A stretch of 64,000 nt of DNA, from contig WHUX01000019.1 in the NCBI GenBank assembly GCA_015179025.1, forward strand, positions 62,001 to 126,000, given 5' to 3'. Under the pieces are notes generated by a model. The model was given only the letters and a program-made list of their open reading frames with translations, ran no database searches and had not been told where the DNA came from. This document shows, piece by piece, positions 42,806-53,976 of this stretch. A program made the translations under genes and the position numbers. The first letter of the stretch is position 1; each line of letters starts with the position of its first letter. Source of the stretch: Terfezia claveryi. Taxonomy: Eukaryota > Ascomycota > Pezizomycetes > Pezizales > Pezizaceae.

Positions 42806-43549
42806 CTACTTCCTGTGAAGCAAATCCCTAACTTTCTCCGCCACCAACCCCAATTTGGGAACAGAAAACCGCCTCTGATGGAGGACTGACTCCACACCCT
42901 TTTGTAGAGTAACACATTCCTCTTGTAACTCTACCATCTCCACCTGATGCAGCTTCAGCCGGATGATGACCGATTTAAAATGTGATTTTTTTAGCTCCCC
43001 GCTAATGGCACGGGAGTAGACGGATGTCTTAATCGCCGTTTCCACCCTCCATGTTTCTTTGATCAAGGCAGTCCAATCTTCTTTGACCTTGGCTAGAAGT
43101 TCTTTCATATTGCCTGGTTTTGTGTGGGCAACATCAGTTCCAGGATCTGCCACTGAAGTTGCAATCCGGTTGAGCCCCAGCCGAAGTAATCTGGTGCCTT
43201 GATGCACAGGCAACGACTGCAGTCTCAGCTCGTCGATCATTGAGCAAATATCGCGGTATTTTCCTCCGCGAAGTAAACCCTCAGTTTGGGACATATCTGG
43301 CGTTTCAGGGTGGATTACTATCAATGGAAGCTCCAATAGATGGACGGGAGAGATTCCCACTGAGAATTGGGTAAAGGCGTTTTTTGTTTCTGTAGCATTA
43401 GTGGGTGTGTCTGATATACTGTCAAGAACTGATTCTGTTGAAATTGCATCAGACTGGCACTCTTCATTAGCCTTCAGGCTGCAATCAGGTTCATAGTGAA
43501 GGCCATGTTCCGAGAGACCCTGGGCCTTCCTGCTGCCCCTTCCCAGCAT
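42806..43549 (-). CDS. Unknown helical protein, at least 247 aa
   Basis: ATG-started frame at 43549 (MLGRGSRKAQGLSEHG). The frame stays open upstream to about 43785 through a basic stretch (KHSKKERQEARGKRQRK), so a spliced upstream exon and longer N-terminus are likely. Residues 50-100 include FSVGISPVHLLELPLIVIHP; the second half is helical with heptads (LHQVEMVELQEECVTLQKGV) and ends VAEKVRDLLHRK. There is no recognised domain. Length, composition and lack of stops suggest a genuine gene whose N-terminal exons I cannot place. Confidence 0.5.
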   Translation of the reverse strand: MLGRGSRKAQGLSEHGLHYEPDCSLKANEECQSDAISTESVLDSISDTPTNATETKNAFTQFSVGISPVHLLELPLIVIHPETPDMSQTEGLLRGGKYRDICSMIDELRLQSLPVHQGTRLLRLGLNRIATSVADPGTDVAHTKPGNMKELLAKVKEDWTALIKETWRVETAIKTSVYSRAISGELKKSHFKSVIIRLKLHQVEMVELQEECVTLQKGVESVLHQRRFSVPKLGLVAEKVRDLLHRK

Positions 43550-44050
43550 CTTCCTCTGCCGCTTGCCTCTTGCTTCTTGCCTCTCCTTCTTACTATGCTT
43601 CCAGGTGGGTACAGTGAGGAAGCGGCTGTCGTTATGCTCAGCTCTGACTGTTGTAGTAGAGATATTGTCGCCTGTACTGGAATCTGAGAGCGTAGCGTGC
43701 AGAGTAGGTAGAGTTGGATGTCCTACACTGTGTCTCCAGTTCAGTTGGTGTAAGTAACTACTTATAGAAATCCTCCCAAACAGCTATAGCCTTAGTTACC
43801 TGTAATATGTCACAACATGAAATGATGATACTGCGTACAGCATATCATGGAATAGATTCCCGTTCCTTACTTGTATTCGAATTCTGAAAATAGTTCGTCT
43901 CAATGTGAGTTCTGTGTCGCGTCTTCTGTCTCTTACTATTGGCTCTGTATTGGAAGCAATCACGAAGTCAGTGCAGGAGACACTTCAATTCCAAGACAAA
44001 TCTCAGTATAAGCAGGTAAGTAGACAGACGTACTACCTTCCTGCGGGGTG

Positions 44051-44101
44051 GTGAACCATCCTCCTGTGGAGGGTGTTGTGCCAACCAGACTAGTGAACCA
44101 T
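44051..44101 (+). repeat. Micro-insertion 11 (33 bp, full length) with 9-bp target duplication
   Basis: GTGAACCAT at 44051-44059 and 44093-44101. The insert 44060-44092 starts with a perfect hairpin CCTCC-TGT-GGAGG and continues GTGTTGTGCCAACCAGACTA. It is the longest copy with a clear duplication and is used here as the reference. Confidence 0.92.
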
Positions 44102-44313
44102 TACTCGTATTGAGACTGTTTTGAGGAAGCGCATCCCCCAGGCCAGCCCTGGGCGATTGTCCAAACCGGGAGCCGTTCCCTCACTACCTGCTACACCACT
44201 ACCACTCCACCTGTATCACCATGTAATCTGAGTACTTGATTAGTAGCTTAAATTCAATGAGTCCTGTTTTACGGCCGCATCACTACTCGGGCACTCCCCG
44301 GTTGTGTTTCTTA

Positions 44314-44345
44314 CACCACGGCGTGCCAACCAGACTGCACCACGG
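44314..44345 (+). repeat. Micro-insertion 12 (16 bp) with 8-bp target duplication
   Basis: CACCACGG at 44314-44321 and 44338-44345 flank CGTGCCAACCAGACTG. It sits 35 bp beyond the stop codon of the gene at 44381-44794. Confidence 0.8.
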
Positions 44346-44380
44346 GCAAGACCAGAAAAGGATCCTTCTTTTCGTCCAGG

Positions 44381-44794
44381 TTACCCAAACATTCCGGTTT
44401 TCACCAACTCGCCAATCAGAGTATTTTGCAACTCACGGTCAGTATCACACAGATACAGTGCAGTGATGGCGTGACATTCCATAGGTACCCACCGGTACAC
44501 CATTACATCATTGCCGCATTCTAAAGTTTCCATTCTTGTGACTGAATAGTATTCGTATTCGGTTCGGATTTCATCAGATATGACTCCAGAAAGGTTTGAG
44601 GCGTGGTCCAATGTATTTCCAAACATATCTGAAAACAAGAAATGGTACCAAGGAAATTAGATCATACCCACCCGGCCTACTACTGCGAGCTCATTATACA
44701 CCGAGTTGACGTTCTCGTGAACCATGTCTTCCTCATCAACTTCCTCATCACAAGGCTCGCTGTACTCCTCAATATGTACCAAGCAAGTAGTCAT
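44381..44794 (-). CDS. Unknown 124-aa protein, two exons
   Basis: Exon 1 44794-44668 (MTTCLVHIEEYSEPCDEEVD) and exon 2 44628-44381 joined in phase 1 by a 39-nt intron (GTATGATCTAAT...TTTTCAG). The first exon is acidic; the second contains EYEYYSVTRMETLECGNDVM then VYRWVPMECHAITALYLCD and ends VKTGMFG. The sequence looks like a folded domain but I do not recognise it. An upstream frame, 45081-44893 (MASPNIDYRYYHTGDEQAFD, Cys/His-rich with SCHHGCCRSHRCH), may be an earlier exon. Very short introns like this one are relevant for judging the H3-like gene. Confidence 0.45.
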
Positions 44795-45081
44795 ACCCAA
44801 AGACCTTCGGGCCACTTCCACACCACAACATCTTCTATAGATCAGTGAAAAGCTCCTCCTGCTTCCTCGCGTCCTGCCTTAGAAAATACTCCTTATAAGA
44901 CTCTACCACAATGAGAATCTTTTTTTCCGCCCACGAGCTCGATGACGGCGATTCCCGTTGAGGCTTCTATGTGGCAACGATGAGATCTGCAACAGCCATG
45001 GTGGCAGCTTCTAGGGATTTCATCGAATGCCTGTTCATCTCCTGTGTGATAATACCTATAGTCGATATTCGGTGATGCCAT

Positions 45082-46391
45082 TGAATCTGTGAGATACGGT
45101 CTGTTAGTTAGTTATCTTATGCTTCATGCTGTGTGAAGATACTGGCATGAGAACAGGGAGGCCCTGGGGCTTGGACAATCGCGGGGCCCAATAAGGCTCT
45201 CGGGATGCGCTGCCTCGCTCGTCATTGATCAGATGGCCTGCGCACGAGTAATGAACTGAAAAAAAGGATACCAATAACCTAGCTGGTTGCACTACTTACA
45301 GTACCCTCGCCAGCAACAATCTACCACTTTCGACCCAAATGCGCCTTCTTAGTGTGCCACATCATCGAGCGGGAGTGTCACGAAATCGCTATCGAAGATA
45401 CGGCAGCTGCTACTGTATGTAAGATATCGAGTTGCTTACTTATGTAAGGGGACTGGCATTTACGTATGTATACATGCACTTCCTCTGCGAGGCATGTACT
45501 TATGCAGCCAGGCAATAGAGTGTAGATACATGCCACCAGCTTAGAAGTACATGGCTATAGGGTACATTGGTCGAGTGAAGCCTCAAGGCTATCTGGGTCG
45601 GTCTGGTTCGTGCAACTAGACAAACATAACCTACAAAATCTATGCAAACATACTGAGATGATTTTGACCTTTGTGCATCGGCACCGCAGTATGTACGGAG
45701 TTATATACCGTAAGAAGTCGCGGACAAGACTGCAGTCTTATTTTTAGGACGGCAGGTTTGGCAAAAGCTGCCTCAGCATCTTATTCTGGGTTACTTTCTT
45801 AATCATAGTTACCTTCTTAATCATAGTTACCTTCTTAACATACAGTTTGAATGAAAACCCAACTATTCCACCTCGGACCACAGCGCCCGTCCGCCCTGTC
45901 AAATATTTTCTTCACCCAAGTGAATATGAGATGGGAGTTGCCTCAGGTTCACCCAACAGTATATCCATCCAGCCCATGAATATTAATGTAGGCTTGAAGC
46001 CTCTATTGCCTACATATACCACACTTGTACTGAATAGGGCCTTGTGCGCGTGGGCGTTTAGCAGTTTTTTTCGGATGTAGGATCATGTCGCTTTGGAGGC
46101 ATATTGTGCTTGATGAGGGGGTGCTGTGCACCTAGGTGGAGGTAAGTAGTGACGGTGGTGTTTGTGTATCCCCGATTCAGAATATCTGCAGTCGAGAAGC
46201 ATCAAATTTTATCCCCCTCACTGACATCTCTTTCTGCGTATTTAGCGTCGCCTAGATAGGGAATCACAAAATTCCACTCCGCGTTAAATTCGGGGGAAAA
46301 AATAATACGGCGCACAAGAAAATCAGTTGATCTGTAAAGTTCACTTTATATTTTCTCTATATTTTTTTGGAAGTAAATTAGTTGCAACAAA
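45082..46391. other. No recognisable gene; one short tandem repeat
   Basis: Apart from the 18-bp tandem repeat at 45791-45840 there is nothing recognisable. A 77-aa frame beginning at 45850 (MNENPTIPPRTTAPVRPVKY) is unsupported. Confidence 0.4.
45791..45840. repeat. 18-bp tandem repeat, about 2.8 units
   Basis: TTACTTTCTTAATCATAG, TTACCTTCTTAATCATAG and TTACCTTCTTAACAT follow each other directly. Confidence 0.8.
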
Positions 46392-46489
46392 GTCAAGGTG
46401 GTGGAGCGGTTAACACGTTCGCCTGCTATTACTTCGGTAAAGTCAGCGGATGCCTTCTAGGCGCGCAGGTTCGAATCCTGTCCTTGACG
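46392..46489 (+). tRNA. tRNA-Ser(GCU) with intron
   Basis: Acceptor stem GTCAAGG pairs with CCTTGAC (46482-46488) with discriminator G. The D arm has GGAGCGGTTAACACG. Anticodon stem TTCGC pairs with GCGGA around loop CTGCTA plus A, giving anticodon GCU. An intron of about 16 nt (near 46429-46444) follows the base after the anticodon, the standard position. A long variable arm (GCC-TTCTA-GGC) and T arm GCAGG-TTCGAAT-CCTGT complete a class II Ser tRNA. Both A and B boxes are intact, and a T-rich terminator starts at 46490. Confidence 0.92.
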
Positions 46490-46563
46490 TTTCTTTTTTA
46501 TTTTAATCTATTATTTTTTGCATCTCCAATTCCAAAGTGAGTGAGACCAGACAGAAATTATCG

Positions 46564-46596
46564 TAGTCCGGTTGGCACAACTTCCTCTGAAGGAGG
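46564..46596 (-). repeat. Micro-element relic, full length, no visible target duplication
   Basis: TAGTCCGGTTGGCACAACTT then a CTTCCT-CTGA-AGGAGG hairpin (one G-T pair). Tail matches the reference with one change; the stem sequence differs but pairs. It lies 75 bp downstream of the tRNA gene. Confidence 0.6.
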
Positions 46597-49500
46597 ACCA
46601 GATACAGTTTTGCCCACAGAATATAGAAATAGATATCATCAACCTAGGTCATGTCATTGGAAATTACATTATATTCAACACAAAGTGTAACGGGGCTGTG
46701 GTTATGAGCACTTCCAAGGAGGAACGTATGGAGCTCGGCTAAGATACAAGACGTTGCGTGAAGAGAGGGAGAATACAAGAGGGTAGTACGGATATTGGGG
46801 ATCTTTCTATAGGAATCCCCAAGGTTCCAATTTCATGTGTCTTTGCTATCATGTGTCTTTGCCTATTGCCAGCGGTCCCCAAATATTGTTGCCAGCGGTG
46901 CCCTTATTTTATAACTCCAATCGCCCATCCATTCTAATCCAAACCATTCCATGCAGTCAGCTCGCAGTATCGGGCCTATCTATCTGTTATAATCGGTGAG
47001 CCGTGACACCAAGTGACCAAAGAACGTCTCCAATTAAAGAATTCCAGTCCAATAAGAAACCCCACCAAAAAAGAAAAGACCACAAGACAAGGACGAAATA
47101 CAGGATATTTTTAGTCTAGTTTGAATCTACCTATATTGTTTAAGCTAATTCAGGGTAACTAACTACTTACCTTCAAGGAGAAAAGATAGGAATTCAGGGC
47201 GTAGAGGGTTTTAATTAGGATTTAGGTAACTGTGATAGATCATGGAGATCTTCAGATTAAATGAAAGTTCGCTCGCTAGCTAATAGCTATTAGCTCACAA
47301 ACGGAATATCGCGAATGGCGCAATCTAACGTTTTTCAGGGTAACATTCTACGCACGCTCCAAAGTTGATGGCAATACTCCAGCGTAACACAAAATCAAAA
47401 TTTTCTTCCTTCCAAGCAGTTTGTAAAAGTATTCCTTGTGCGAGGTTATGCGGTCGATGAGATGAATACCTCAATCACATACTGAAAATCGGCAAAGCAA
47501 ACGTCTCCAATTACACAGTTCTAGGTAGTATGATACAAAGATAACTGGAAGAATCACAAAACTCAAAACCATCCTTTCCTCAAGCAGTATGCCGTTATCA
47601 TTGCCAGAAAATATCATTCCGCACAGTCGTGGAATTATGGATTATATTTGAGCTCCAGAAAAGTAAAGTAACTTTATTCCCAAGACTGAAAACCAAGTAG
47701 GTGGTCAACTATCAAATAAAATAAGAAAGCAAAACCGGTTACGGCAGTATTAAGCCTATTGTGCAGTTCACGCAGTTTCACAAAGGCTCCTTCAAATCAA
47801 TGGCCATAGGGCGGCGCTCTATGAGAAAGCCCCCCGATATCGACTCAACAGCAACCTCTCGATATTCTCATGTCTTTCCAATCTCCCGAAACAACACTTT
47901 CCTTTGGCACAATGGCCGAGAACGGCAATGAGAACTGTTGCCTCTGCTACTAGCTGCTGTACCTCGTTGGGGCAGTTACGAATGCTGACTTTGTATATTC
48001 ACCTTTAATTACTAAGGAGTACTGAGTTTTTTTAAAAAAAAAGGATTTCAAAAAAAATCCTGTGCCCCAATAATTGTAGCAAGTATAGAGGAGCACTTGA
48101 ATTACCAGCATTGACTGACACTGGTCCATTAGTTCACTCCCACCCAGATCAGGTTGATCATGACCCCGTTCCAGATTGACAACCTCCAAACCATGTATCG
48201 TGCTCAAGTATAGCTAGATAAGCTATAGTTGATTACAGTAGACCCCAGGAAAGTTAACTATTGGATTAAAGTGGGGCTTGGGCCGCGAAGAAGGTAAGCC
48301 GCTCCTGTGAATTTTCTGTCAAAACAACTAACGTCAGCAAGAGGTCAGGAGGTATTGATCTCTCTCAGCAGCTTATGTTATGTTAATTAATCCGCCGTTT
48401 TTTTTTCTTCTTCACTATTCGACATGGTTGAAAATTTCATTTGTGAGTAGTTAAATCGAGTATGAAGATAATTGAAACTGGTAACCTGGGTGCTGTTACG
48501 TTCATACCTCTTGAGAGCAAATATTCAATCAAATCAATAGTGCAATTGTTGTTATAATATTTATATATATATATTTTTTTCAAGTGCCACTATATGTATC
48601 TAACATCTATTCAAATAGCAAACTTGGTTCCTCAATTTAGTAAGTTATCTTGCTTCCCTAGATTAGCCCCATCGGTGCTATAATATTAGATGATATGAAT
48701 GAATCATTTGATCCACTTCATCATCTGACAACTCGTATTCCTACAGTACATTAAGTAACCTATTACAAACCCTGCTACCAAATTAATCCTGCGCACACAT
48801 CAGGACCCCCCCCCCCCCAGGTGCTACCAGTAGACCACCTTTATATCAGATACCTTACCCCACATACCCTTTACTCTGTAGGAAAATATAGTATAATCTC
48901 GCATCATCCCTACCCCCCAGGTGGGCGGGCATAAGCACCACCCACCCTAGAAACATTGCTTGTCGGGACTGGTATACTTAGAAGGTGAAAGCAAATCCTG
49001 TAAGTACATAGCATATAGATCTATACGTCATAGCGAGCAATAGAACAACGATTCTTTCTTCCTTTACATTTACAACGTTAGAATTTTAGATTTACTATAC
49101 TGGACCTGGTAGTTGCGGGTGATGGGTGGGGCTGTGGCTAGAGTTGAAGGGCTGGTTGGTACCCCCCTAGTAAATTTCAAGCTCCCTGCTTCTAAGTAAC
49201 CGACAGGGGTTCTATCTGTGGGGAAGGGTGGGTACGAAAGCGGAAATTACCATGCCTCTATTTAGCCTCGGGCTACCCCAGACTACACATGTACATATAC
49301 CAGCTCCCTAGGTATATATGTGTATACGGTTGTTTCTAGATATGTACCTCCCAGTGCATTTCTCCACTCACAACAATTCAAGTTTTCTAATATATCTCAG
49401 CATCGACTCCATGTCTGCGAACCTAGTGCATAAATATATGCAGCCGTATAATGATAGCCGTCCCTCTGATAAACCTAGTATACTCCCCTCACCTCAAGAG

Positions 49501-50170
49501 CCAAATAAAACCAAATTCGAATATATATACAGGGTTTAAAAATAAAAAAATGGGGCGGTTGTGGATAACAGTAACGAGCAAAGGTTTGGATTCATGGGGG
49601 TGAATGACAATTTTTTATACGTATATATACATATCTTTTCACGATATTGAAAAGCTTAAAAAAAAAAAAAAAGAAAAAAAAGAGTCCCCCTCTCCCTCTT
49701 CTCTCTCCCCTCTCCCACCTCGACTCAACTTCTCCTCCCCATATATTCCCGGCCCATATCTATCATATAAGATCACTTATCCTCATCCCAATCCTCTACA
49801 ACACTAGCAGTACCTCCCAACTTCCAACTTCCAACTTCGAACTTCCAGCTTCCCCCTATACTGCATATTAAATCTCAAAACCCCACAATCCAATCCATAA
49901 CAAAAGCGAAAGCCACAAACTCTTACCCAAATCCATAAACCAAACGTTTATAGTGATTCAAATTTGATTGTAACGAACTAACTAGGAAGTAACGGTAAGC
50001 ATCTACATACACGGAAAATAATATAATCCAAACTCCGAAGCTTCCGTCCGATATATAGTAGTGGACGCCTGGGACCGAGTAAGTAAGTAAATAAACCATA
50101 TCTTTCATAAATCAAACACATCTGGCTGCGCTCCCCCCCTCGAAAAAACCCAAGCATTCTTATCAGCCCC
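46597..50170. other. Gene-poor AT-rich region
   Basis: No gene-like frame. A LINE-tail-like AGGAGTACTGAGTTTTTTTA plus A-run lies at 48014-48042, next to a GGATTT/AAATCC inverted repeat. There is a TA/T-rich tract near 48555-48582, a C10 run near 48807, and short CTTCCAA repeats near 49815-49850. The last few hundred bases are probably the 3' flank of the RBR gene. Confidence 0.5.
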
Positions 50171-51838
50171 TCAAAGTCCATTCTCTCTACACGCCATACA
50201 AGCCTCCAACCCACACCCATCACACGCCCAAATATAGTCCTTCAACACCACTTCACACATATCACACCTCGACTCGCCTAACTTGTACTTCCACAAGCCC
50301 TCCTCCCCCCACCACGGATTCCCAGGCCCTGCCTCTGCTGTCTCTGCCGTCTTCCCTATATCCCCCACCCGCCTCTTTTTCAAACTATTCCCCCCAACAA
50401 CATTCTTATCCTCCTCCTCCGCGCGCTCCTTCCCCTTCCTAGTCCCCTTCTGTCCCTTTTCCCGCGCCTTCGCCCTCCCACGGAGTTTATCACTCAGCTT
50501 CCCACCATGATCACACTTTTCCCACGCCGCCCTCTTCTGGCCTTCTCGCTCCTCCCTTCGCCGCTCAAGCTCCACCTCATCCATCACAGCCCGTTTGACG
50601 ATTAAATCGTCGACAGTTCTAGGCGGAACCACTTCCCCCTCCAATTCAAAGTCGCTACAAGCGCAGGACTTCCATTTCGCTGCGCACCGATAACACCATT
50701 CGCTCCCGCACCGACAAGACATATGCTGGCACCCAAAATCCTTCTCCACCAGCGCACGGCAGTTCTGACACCTCTGCCACCCTTCCCTCGCCGCAACCGC
50801 CAACGTCGCAGTCAGCTCCGAGTCCTCGGGACAATCCCCCGCGTGTTCCGGGGCCATGCACCGCACGCACGTGCCGCGTTTACAAGCTTTACACATTAGC
50901 ACCTCGGCCTTCCCCATGCGCTTCCCTGCGTGGGTCGTGGTCGGGAGAAATGCGGAACATTTCTGATTAGAACAATATAGCCGGTCCTTTGAAGTGTATT
51001 CTGCGACTCTTTCCCGAAATTGCTTAAGCTCTTGCCGCGAGAGTCGCCGGTTTATGAGGTACAGGGGGATGGGGAGCTTGCAGCAGCGGGGGAGGGAGGA
51101 TTTGTCTTCGATGAAGTTGAGGAAGAATTGTTTGAGGCAGGCCGAGCAGTAGGGGTGTGTGCAAGGGGGGTAATAAGGGTGGGGGTAGGGAAGGTTTCCA
51201 TGCAGCCGCTGCAGGCGCGGGTAGCGGGTTGCGGGGGGGAGGAAGGCAGCGGGGCTATTTCGGCGGAGCTGCTGGCGGTGGGTTTCTTGTCCTCCTGAGA
51301 GGAGCGAGAGGGTTAGCACGAGGGCCTAGAACTAGGTAGGGTACGGGTAACACAGAGAAATTCCGTTTGTTGAATCACATACTTCGTTCCGGCGTTTTTC
51401 TTCCTCAAACATTTTCAAGGATAGCTCGCAGGCAAGTTTCATTTGCTCATCGATATCCGCGTCAACATCAACATCGTCAGCATCGTCTTCTTCATCAATC
51501 TCTGCTACCTCGTTTGCACTCGTCTTGGGGTTTGTCGCCTCGAGCACATTCCCCATCAATTCCATCAACGTCGGTTCCTCTCCAGCAGCAAGCTCCTCTG
51601 CTATCCTCCGATCCGCGAGAAACCGCTCAGACTCCTCTAGATAACTCCGATACACGTCAAACACGGCTGCCTCGTCACCTGGCCGTGCATTCTCGAGGTC
51701 TTCCAGTTGCAGGGCAATTGCGAGGCGGATGGACTCTTCTTCGGGGTCGTCGAAGTTGGTGCTGCGGAGGGACGAGGCACTACTTCTGGCGGTGAGTTGA
51801 TGCGCGAAGGGGCTGTTTGCCACACGGAACGAGGCCAT
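50171..51838 (-). CDS. RBR-type (RING-between-RING) E3 ubiquitin ligase, 526 aa, with one frameshift
   Basis: Exon 1 51838-51383 and exon 2 51294-50171; the 88-nt intron has GTATGT, GCTAAC and CTCAG signals. The N-terminus holds two UIM-like helices (EEESIRLAIALQLEDLE; DEQMKLACELSLKMFEEE). RING1 starts CSGCMETF in the spliced frame, but the rest (CTHPYCSACL) is in the next frame. One added base in the G6 run at 51166-51171 would join them, so this is either a homopolymer sequencing error or a true break. IBR follows (YCSNQKC..., CKACKRGTCVRC), then RING2 CQNCRALVEKDFGCQHMSC with the catalytic Cys in GCQHMSC. RBR ligases pass ubiquitin through that Cys. A Lys/Arg/Glu linker leads to an extra C-terminal Cys cluster (CDMCEVVLKDYIWACDGCG). 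Substrate unknown. Confidence 0.85.
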
Positions 51839-53976
51839 TGCGTGAGGTTGGTTGGGTCAGGGTAGGATGAAAGGATAGATGAGGTGGGGCGTTCGATAGC
51901 TAAATGATATCAGAGCCGAGTCTAACTAAGCCGCATATATAGTGGGGCCTTTCAATTAATATATTGCTTTTATATAAATTGATTTAGGTAAAGCAACTTC
52001 TTTTGTTTTTTTGCTTGGGGGAATTTTGAGATGTTTTGATCTTTTTGGACCTCGTGAAGTGCTAGGTACTACCGAGCTACAGCAAAGTATAGCTAAGGGG
52101 CTTCAACGCAAGCTGCCAACATAGCAGGTCACGTTTATTTCCTCTCCTTCAGCCTCAGTGTTTGGAACGGGGCGGCTGCTGCGGTTGCTGGATGTACCAT
52201 AACTCTCCCTACAGTACAGTACTGTACATACTTAGCTGTACCTACCTATTCTTCGGTAACAAGTACTCTACATGGTTGAGGGGCTGGCTGATTGGTTGGT
52301 TTGGAGGGAGATGGTGTGAAGCCGAGGTGACCGGCGGCTGCTGGTTCAACAAATGCATCAGTGATTGGAGGAGCGACAGCATGGGTGCAGGTTGTGGGGG
52401 GGGTAGAGGTACTCTTACCTCTTACTTATGTACAAGTACCTACGGTCCGAGACAACCAAAAGTTGAATATGAAGCTGTTGGGGGGGGGGGCCGGGGAATA
52501 TGCGTCTCGACGTGGCGGATAAATCTAGGTACCTACCTAGACATTCAGTGGAGGGAGGTTTTGTGGAGGATTGCTGCGAATGTTGTGGCTGATGATGCGG
52601 CTTGACCCCGATCCAGCCACCCGCAGGTCAATAATAGGTATAGGTACCCTAGGTACCTATATTATTAAGTATATATTCCCCTGAGCTCTACATACTTCTG
52701 TACAGTACATACTTCGCTATGTACCGTACGGCATCGCAGACTCCTTATCAAATAGTATCCCAATAGCCATCCTCTGAATCCAAAAAAATCCCTTCGAATC
52801 CAAATAATATTAGTATTCCCCAGTGCTTATGTACTTCCCTCTCCTTCTGCTGCACGCAAACAGCTGCCATGCGGCGCCAAGGCCCGCACATGATCTTTGC
52901 ACCAGTTCTGCAAGGGGCTGCCGGCCACAGCGCTTTTTGTCAGAGATTCAAGTACCGGTAACAGCTGAAACCGCGTAATTATTTATTAAGGGCCGCTCGA
53001 CAACCCTCGGGGGGCCAGAGGTGCCCGCCATACCGTACTGCAATTGCAATTGCAATTGATCGACCTCCTCCCCCCTCTTCCCCACCCCCCCCCATCGCCC
53101 ATCTCGCCCCATCGCACACCTCAAGCACAGGCTCAGGCACAGCCTCATAGGCTCACAGGCTCACAGGCTCACAGGCGCAAAAGGCACAGGCACAAGCAAA
53201 CAACCCGTTCTTGCCCGGAGCTTGCCGCGTGGTACATGTTTTGATTTCCCATATAGCCCTACCTACAGTTACCCGGCACATAGGGAACCATACGGTATAC
53301 ATACATACAAACATACCTGAATACATTCATACTGTACGTACTACTTACAAACCATATCGTTGAATATATCCAAGTTTCTGTCTCTATATATACATAAACT
53401 CTCGCAAACCCCAACCCCCTCCCCCCCACAGATTTCCTAAGCTCAAGCTCAAGCTTTTCCTTGTCCTTGATATTTCCTGCTCCCAGCGGCAGCTCCCTAC
53501 GCTGCAGCGGATTCTCACCACCTTCAGTCTAGCCTCGCCCACCCGGAAAAAGCTCCCCAATTCGTTCACATTCCTGCCGCCTGCACCTGGCTGGAGAAAG
53601 GCCCTATCTCAGTCCCCCCCAGTCTCGCATCCACCGTCCCATCTGTTTTCGGTGAGATAATCCCCCCTCCCCCTTTTGATAAGTAGCCGCTGAAGCATGA
53701 GCTTAAGTATTATGATGTGCTTTGTTAATTAGATATCAGGCTGCGCAGGCTTCGCCGGTCGAGACAAGACATTGTCAAGACAAGGGGAGCCGACTTGACA
53801 GGCGTCCGTGCGGGTGACTTGAATTCTGGAAGGATCAACATTTCTCGACCTCGATATAATTTATAGCTTATAGTCTACGGATACAAACGAGCTATCATTG
53901 AACCATTCAAACGTCACTCCACCTCCTCCTCCCCTCCTCATCCCCGGCGAATTACGGTGCAGCAAATTCAAGAGAG
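51839..53976. promoter_or_regulatory. 2.1-kb divergent intergenic region with GTAC palindromes
   Basis: Lies between the RBR gene (leftward) and the gene at 53977 (rightward), so it holds both promoters. Short palindromes recur: ACAGTACAGTACTGTACAT (52198-52216), GGTACCCTAGGTACC (52640-52654), CTGTACAGTACATA (52696-52709), CATACTGTACGTAC (53328-53341), and AATTGCAATTGCAATTG (53041-53057). A frame at 52162-52605 lacks a proper start and is not called. CT-rich tracts near 53580-53680 are typical just upstream of fungal transcription starts. Confidence 0.45.
53115..53185. repeat. 10-bp tandem repeat (AGGCTCAC)
   Basis: CACAGGCTCA-type units repeat about seven times with small variation, densest at 53147-53176. 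Confidence 0.7.

Noticed and set aside
48014..48042. LINE tail-like GGAGTACTGAGT plus A-run as a second ultra-short LINE insertion
   Set aside because: No flanking duplication could be found, and the A-run is interrupted.
49273..49283. ACCCCAGACTA, a possible further micro-insertion
   Set aside because: Only a 4-bp CTAC repeat flanks it, which is expected by chance.
52162..52605. 147-aa plus-strand frame upstream of the disordered-protein gene
   Set aside because: No proper ATG at its start, Gly/Trp/Cys composition typical of translated G-rich spacer, and it lies in a divergent promoter region.
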